Shown piece by piece: positions 60,431 through 64,000 of a DNA stretch of 64,000 nucleotides. Source of the DNA: Bin87 sp026710825 (lineage in GTDB: Bacteria; Chloroflexota; Dehalococcoidia; Lucifugimonadales; UBA3495); the NCBI GenBank assembly GCA_965232815.1, contig OZ247427.1, forward strand, positions 1,736,001 through 1,800,000. The letters run 5' to 3'. The position numbers and the translations under genes are program-made. Every line of letters starts with the position of its first letter. Position 1 is the stretch's first letter. The notes under the pieces are model-generated. The model was given only the letters and a program-made list of their open reading frames with translations, was not told where the DNA came from and made no database searches.

Positions 60431-61450
60431 TCAGCGCCGGTACTCATCGCCGCAGTCGCCGATCATCCGGTATAGGTCGCGGGCGTTGGCCGATACCTCG
60501 TCAATCATCCGATAGTCGTCCACGTCCAGCTGGAAGCTGAACACTCTCGCGTTCTCCGCGATGTGCTCGGCCACTCCCAGGCGCGCTCCGATGATCACGC
60601 CGGCCACGGTGTTTTTCTCCAGGATGTACCGCGACGCCACGTTGGCGATGCTGACGCCGTGCTTGTCTGCAATCGCTCGCAACGCAGTCAGCAACCGTTG
60701 GAACAGGTCCCATCCGCCCCATGCGTCCACCATCTGCTTGTACTTGCGCAGGCTTGCGGTGTTCAGTATCGGGGAACTCGGCTCCGGCTGGCCCAGATAA
60801 CGATCGGACAACAGGCCACCGCACAGCACGCCGTAAGGCAATAGCCAAACCCGCTGCTCCTCGCACACTCCCGTCATCTGCACCTCAGGCCGTCGGTCGA
60901 TCAACGAGTATTGCACCTGGTTAGACACCACGCGGACGCCGTGGTCGGCGATATCCCGCAGCCGTTGGGTGTCGAAGTTGGTCAACGCCACGCGGTGCAG
61001 CTTGCCCTCGTCCCGCAGAGCAGCCAGGTGCTCCAGCGCGTCCAGGTATCGCTTGTCCCCGTACTCCCACCAGTGGAACTGCAGCAGGTCCAACCGCTCG
61101 ACGCCCATGCGCCGCAGCGAGATGTCAACGTTGTTCTCCACGATCTGCCGAGTCATCGGCCCCGGACGCGGCACCCACTTGGTGAATGCTTGCATCTCAG
61201 ACAACGCGTCCACACCTCGCGCATCTGCCAGCCGCTGCCGAAATTCCCCGATAAAATCCTCCGCCGGGCCGTAATGGTCGGCCAGGTCCCACGTCGTGAA
61301 ACCGGCATCGTGATAGGCCACCATCGCGTCCAGCGCCGATTCGGGATCGATCCGCCCGTGCGCGCCCGACACCTGCCACATCCCGTTGAGCACGCGGCAA
61401 ATGTGCAGGCCGTCAACAAATCGGAGGCTGGCTTCTTGTGGAAGTGTCAT
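60431..61450 (-). CDS. Aldo/keto reductase
   Basis: 339 residues, NADPH-dependent: TTWDLADHYGPAEDF holds catalytic Asp and Tyr, AFTKWVPRPG the Lys, LQFHWWEYGDKRYLDALE the His, and VIIGARLGVAEHIAENARVFS the cofactor phosphate site. Ten bases separate it from the upstream ATPase gene. Substrate unknown. The two-gene run with the LLM enzyme suggests a redox pathway. Confidence 0.88.
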   Translation of the reverse strand: MTLPQEASLRFVDGLHICRVLNGMWQVSGAHGRIDPESALDAMVAYHDAGFTTWDLADHYGPAEDFIGEFRQRLADARGVDALSEMQAFTKWVPRPGPMTRQIVENNVDISLRRMGVERLDLLQFHWWEYGDKRYLDALEHLAALRDEGKLHRVALTNFDTQRLRDIADHGVRVVSNQVQYSLIDRRPEVQMTGVCEEQRVWLLPYGVLCGGLLSDRYLGQPEPSSPILNTASLRKYKQMVDAWGGWDLFQRLLTALRAIADKHGVSIANVASRYILEKNTVAGVIIGARLGVAEHIAENARVFSFQLDVDDYRMIDEVSANARDLYRMIGDCGDEYRR

Positions 61451-61459
61451 GACGTTGTC

Positions 61460-63169
61460 TCAGACTGGAGTGATTGCACTGTCTGCGACCTCGACTATCG
61501 CATCGAGCACTGAGGTGACTTCTGGGTTAATTTCCTCGGGTTCGATGTAATTCACTAAGAAATGGAAGTCGGATTTTGTCACCATGCCGCCACCACCTGC
61601 CTTCTCGTCAAAGCGTTTCAATAGCGGCTCTATGAATTGCTCGGAAACTTTCATGTTCCCGTCCCATGGAGTGCCTTGGTTCACCAATTGGAGGGCGGCA
61701 ACAATTTCGTCAATGGCTTCCGACATAAAATTGCCAAATAGCGGCGGATATTCCGACTCTGCCCATCTGCGAAATACGTCCCGAGTGCACAAATAATTTT
61801 CGATTTCCCGCTGCTGCCAAGAATGTTCCGCCAAAGCGGGATTGGCATCTGAGGGTAGTCCTCTTTCCAAGCGGTCGTATAGCGCAAAACCCCGGAGTTG
61901 AGGATACGCTTCCCGAAGTCCCCAAAAATGGTTGCGGGCTTGCATCGGTTGGTTACCTACGTAACGCACATATGGTTTCGCAAGCGCTAGAGTCGCGGAA
62001 TGATCGAGCTGTGCCGCAAAAGCCTGTAACACGGACAGATCTGTTGAACCTTCCAAATAGAGTACCCAACCTGCTGTTTCCGCTTGCAAATAGTGTTCGA
62101 ATCCGACCTCGGTCAAGGACTTCAAAACTTGACTGCTTCTGCCGTCGATGCGATGAGGCCGTCCCACAAATGCAACTACCGTGTGTCGTTCTCCCGCCTC
62201 ATTTAACACTACTTCTGAGTGTGTCGCTATAAGCAACTGGCTGTTCTGGCGTTCGGCTGTTTCGGTAACCGCATGATAGATTTGTCGTTGCCTCAGTATT
62301 TCAAGGTGAGCATCAGGTTCATCTAACAAAATCACCGAATCCGGCTGCAACAACATGTACGCCGTCAACAGTAGTGTTTGCTGAAATCCCCGGCCTGAAG
62401 ATGGCAAATCCAATTCCAAATTCTGGGCTCTTGCGTCCCGATACCGAAGCGTGATCTCCCCACGTTCTTTGTTGTATTGGGGTTCGAGTATCGTGGTCCC
62501 AAAAAGCTCGTACATTCTGGGGACCAAAATGCTATCCCACAAGGGGCGGTGTTCTATAAATACTTCGTAACAAAGGTTTCGCAGCACTTCCGCAGTTCTG
62601 CCTTCGCCCAACAGTACGTTCACGGCACCCGGAGTGAGCATAGTTTCGGCGGATGACAGACCGGACATCGGCGGCAAGAACACAATGTGTTCACTGAGAG
62701 CTTCGTCCGGTACCGACATCCTTTCATGGTCTTCGTCGTTGCGTAGCGGGCGGCAGTAAATAGATTCAGGGTTGGCGTAGTCGAATTCCAGCCCGCAAAT
62801 CCACTCTTTGCCGTCCCTGGTAATTCCCTCCACGATGATTTCGATACGTACGTTGTTAGTCCCTCGGGTCTCTTCATCTCGCCAAGTCTCTCGTGTCCGC
62901 AAGCCGCGCCACAAAGAATTCGCTTGACGGACCGGGACAGACAACAAATCTTGACGGTTGATAGTAACCCCGGGCCGGCGCATATCGGTCGCAGGCGTTG
63001 CTCCCCGTCTCTCCATCCACCGCCGTAACCCCAACTCCCAGAGCGCCAGCGCCTGCAACGCCGTCGTCTTGCCCGAATCGTTGGGTCCGACAAATACCAC
63101 AACGTTATCAAGTTCTACGGTAACGTCTTCAAACTGCTTGAAATTGCGAACTGTGAGTTTTGTAAGCAT
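61460..63169 (-). CDS. AAA ATPase fused to TOPRIM-like (DUF4435-like) domain, PARIS/OLD-type defence candidate
   Basis: 569 residues. ATPase: Walker A FVGPNDSGKT (26-35), LPSSGRGFQQTLLLTAYMLLQP, Walker B VILLDEPDAHLE (D283, E284) and IATHSEVVLNEAG. C-terminal TOPRIM-like part: WVLYLEGSTDLSVLQAFAA (E373, D377), FALYDRLERG (D432) and QREIENYLC (E455, E457, N458, Y459), the REIENYL stretch being typical of DUF4435. Such an AAA + DUF4435 fusion is how single-gene (merged) PARIS looks. Lower GC than neighbours. A solitary OLD-class enzyme is the alternative. Confidence 0.65.
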   Translation of the reverse strand: MLTKLTVRNFKQFEDVTVELDNVVVFVGPNDSGKTTALQALALWELGLRRWMERRGATPATDMRRPGVTINRQDLLSVPVRQANSLWRGLRTRETWRDEETRGTNNVRIEIIVEGITRDGKEWICGLEFDYANPESIYCRPLRNDEDHERMSVPDEALSEHIVFLPPMSGLSSAETMLTPGAVNVLLGEGRTAEVLRNLCYEVFIEHRPLWDSILVPRMYELFGTTILEPQYNKERGEITLRYRDARAQNLELDLPSSGRGFQQTLLLTAYMLLQPDSVILLDEPDAHLEILRQRQIYHAVTETAERQNSQLLIATHSEVVLNEAGERHTVVAFVGRPHRIDGRSSQVLKSLTEVGFEHYLQAETAGWVLYLEGSTDLSVLQAFAAQLDHSATLALAKPYVRYVGNQPMQARNHFWGLREAYPQLRGFALYDRLERGLPSDANPALAEHSWQQREIENYLCTRDVFRRWAESEYPPLFGNFMSEAIDEIVAALQLVNQGTPWDGNMKVSEQFIEPLLKRFDEKAGGGGMVTKSDFHFLVNYIEPEEINPEVTSVLDAIVEVADSAITPV

Positions 63170-63200
63170 CCTGGTTGCCGTGCTTAGCCTGTGTTTTTCG

Positions 63201-63206
63201 ATTGTA
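63201..63206 (-). promoter_or_regulatory. Extended -10 of the PARIS-like gene
   Basis: Minus-strand TGG followed by TACAAT. Transcript start near 63194, about 25 bases before ATG 63169. Confidence 0.45.
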
Positions 63207-63293
63207 CCACCCGCCAGCGAGCACAGCCTTGCCCCTGTGTTACGATGGCGCTACCTGACCCCACCGCTTTCGCTCCATACAGGAGGCCCTGCC

Positions 63294-64000
63294 ATGACCA
63301 CCCAGCAGCCCATCAAGATCGGACTCATCGGCGCCAATATTCACCAGGGCTGGTCGCCTCGCGCCCACCTGCCGGCGCTGGCCGCGCACCCCGACTTCGA
63401 CCTCGCGGGGGTCTGCACCACCCGTCAGGAATCCGCCGATGAGGCCAAGGCCGCCTTCAACGCCGGCAGCGCGTGGGACGACTACAACCGCATGCTGTCC
63501 GACGCCGACATCGAGGCCGCCACCATATCCCTGCGCGTGCCCAGCCACTACGAACCCACGATGGCCGCTCTGCGCGCCGGCAAGCATACCTTTACCGAAT
63601 GGCCCCTGGGCCGCACTACCGAAGAGGCCATCGAGATGGCTAACGTCGCCCGCGAGCAGGGCGTCAAAACCATCGTTGGACTGCAGGCCCGCGCCAATCC
63701 CGCCGTCGCCCACCTCAAGAACCTCATCGCCGACGGCTACGTGGGCCGCGTCATGACCTGCCACGTTCGCCTGATGCGCGAGGGTGTCCTCTCCCGCGAC
63801 TCCGGTCGCACCTGGCAGCGCGATAACGAACTCGGCGCCCACACCCTCACCATCGCGTGCGGCCATACTATCGATGCCCTGTGCAGCGTCGTTGGCGAGT
63901 TCGCCGACGTGTCCACCGTGGTCAGCACCCAGGCCTCCACATGGCATGAGACCGACACCGGCAACGACCTTCCGGTCACCTCGCCCGACAACATCCTGGT
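63294..64000 (+). CDS. Gfo/Idh/MocA-family oxidoreductase, 5' part (continues past window)
   Basis: First 235 residues of an NAD(P)-dependent dehydrogenase. IKIGLIGANIHQGWSPRAHLPALAAHPDFDLAGVCTTRQESADEAKA is the Rossmann part, AATISLRVPSHYEPTMAALRAGKHTFTEWPLGRTTEEA the loop where the family has EKP, here EWP as in Gal80-like members, so the usual catalytic Lys is missing. Strong AGGAGG before ATG 63294. The gene runs off the right edge. Function unknown; Gal80-like proteins bind NAD without classical catalysis. Confidence 0.8.
   Translation, partial: MTTQQPIKIGLIGANIHQGWSPRAHLPALAAHPDFDLAGVCTTRQESADEAKAAFNAGSAWDDYNRMLSDADIEAATISLRVPSHYEPTMAALRAGKHTFTEWPLGRTTEEAIEMANVAREQGVKTIVGLQARANPAVAHLKNLIADGYVGRVMTCHVRLMREGVLSRDSGRTWQRDNELGAHTLTIACGHTIDALCSVVGEFADVSTVVSTQASTWHETDTGNDLPVTSPDNIL

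Overview
The window is GC-rich (roughly 62-66% in its core genes) and bacterial. I infer a Chloroflexota member, possibly SAR202/Dehalococcoidia-like, with moderate confidence. The reasons are the gene mix (LLM-type flavin oxidoreductase, TcuA-like flavoprotein, OxlT-type MFS carriers, GYD and DUF3500 proteins, an SCO1664/DUF3090 pair, BNR-repeat protein, mitochondrial-type aconitase), the ispD-ispF-cysS order and the many short palindromic intergenic repeats. No rRNA or tRNA gene was seen.

Layout. 1-7.4 kb: 3' half of aconitase, a GNAT-aminotransferase fusion, a VOC protein, a TPR protein broken by a TAA, and nadB carrying in-frame repeat insertions. 7.4-9.5 kb: an orphan HigA-like regulator and a PIN/ImmA-IrrE toxin-antitoxin pair. 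9.7-17.3 kb: a reduced HK97-type phage structural cluster (prohead protease, major capsid protein, connector, tail proteins) with no visible terminase, portal or integrase, interrupted by an IS110 element. 17.7-23.2 kb: a Fic protein, a TcuA-like flavoprotein and a three-gene C5-methylase/DUF4928/Vsr restriction-modification locus. 23.2-30.2 kb: an MFS carrier, a small protein, a LON-domain protein, a Uma2 protein, a cobalamin-type ABC binding protein that appears to contain selenocysteine, a CPA2 antiporter and an OsmC-like protein. 30.5-37.3 kb: ispD, a small membrane protein, ispF, cysS, a FAD oxidase, a small protein and a D-2-hydroxyacid dehydrogenase. 37.5-43.4 kb: an MFS carrier, modABC molybdate transport and a HAD phosphatase. 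43.4-48 kb: a leftward run of the SCO1664/DUF3090 pair, a duplicated membrane-protein tail and yifB, then bluB. 48-64 kb: DUF3500 and GYD proteins, a TPP enzyme, the Gabija pair gajAB, a BNR protein, an alpha/beta hydrolase, LLM and aldo/keto reductases, a PARIS-like AAA-TOPRIM protein and a Gfo/Idh dehydrogenase cut by the window end.

How it fits together. Defence and conflict genes (PIN/ImmA, Fic, restriction-modification, Gabija, PARIS-like) sit singly among metabolic genes, and several look AT-richer than their neighbours, as expected for separate acquisitions. Short palindromes and REP-like repeats recur between genes and even inside two reading frames. The IS110 element is inserted exactly in the tail of one such palindrome, and its 5' noncoding region contains segments matching its target and its own ends as an IS110 bridge RNA should. 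Several genes have a -10 box only 7-9 bases before the start codon, so part of the transcriptome is probably leaderless.

The two strongest new observations are (1) an in-frame UGA replacing the second Cys of the conserved CxxC motif in the cobalamin-type binding protein, followed by a stem-loop that closely resembles the E. coli fdhF SECIS, and (2) the self-consistent target and donor guides of the IS110 bridge RNA.
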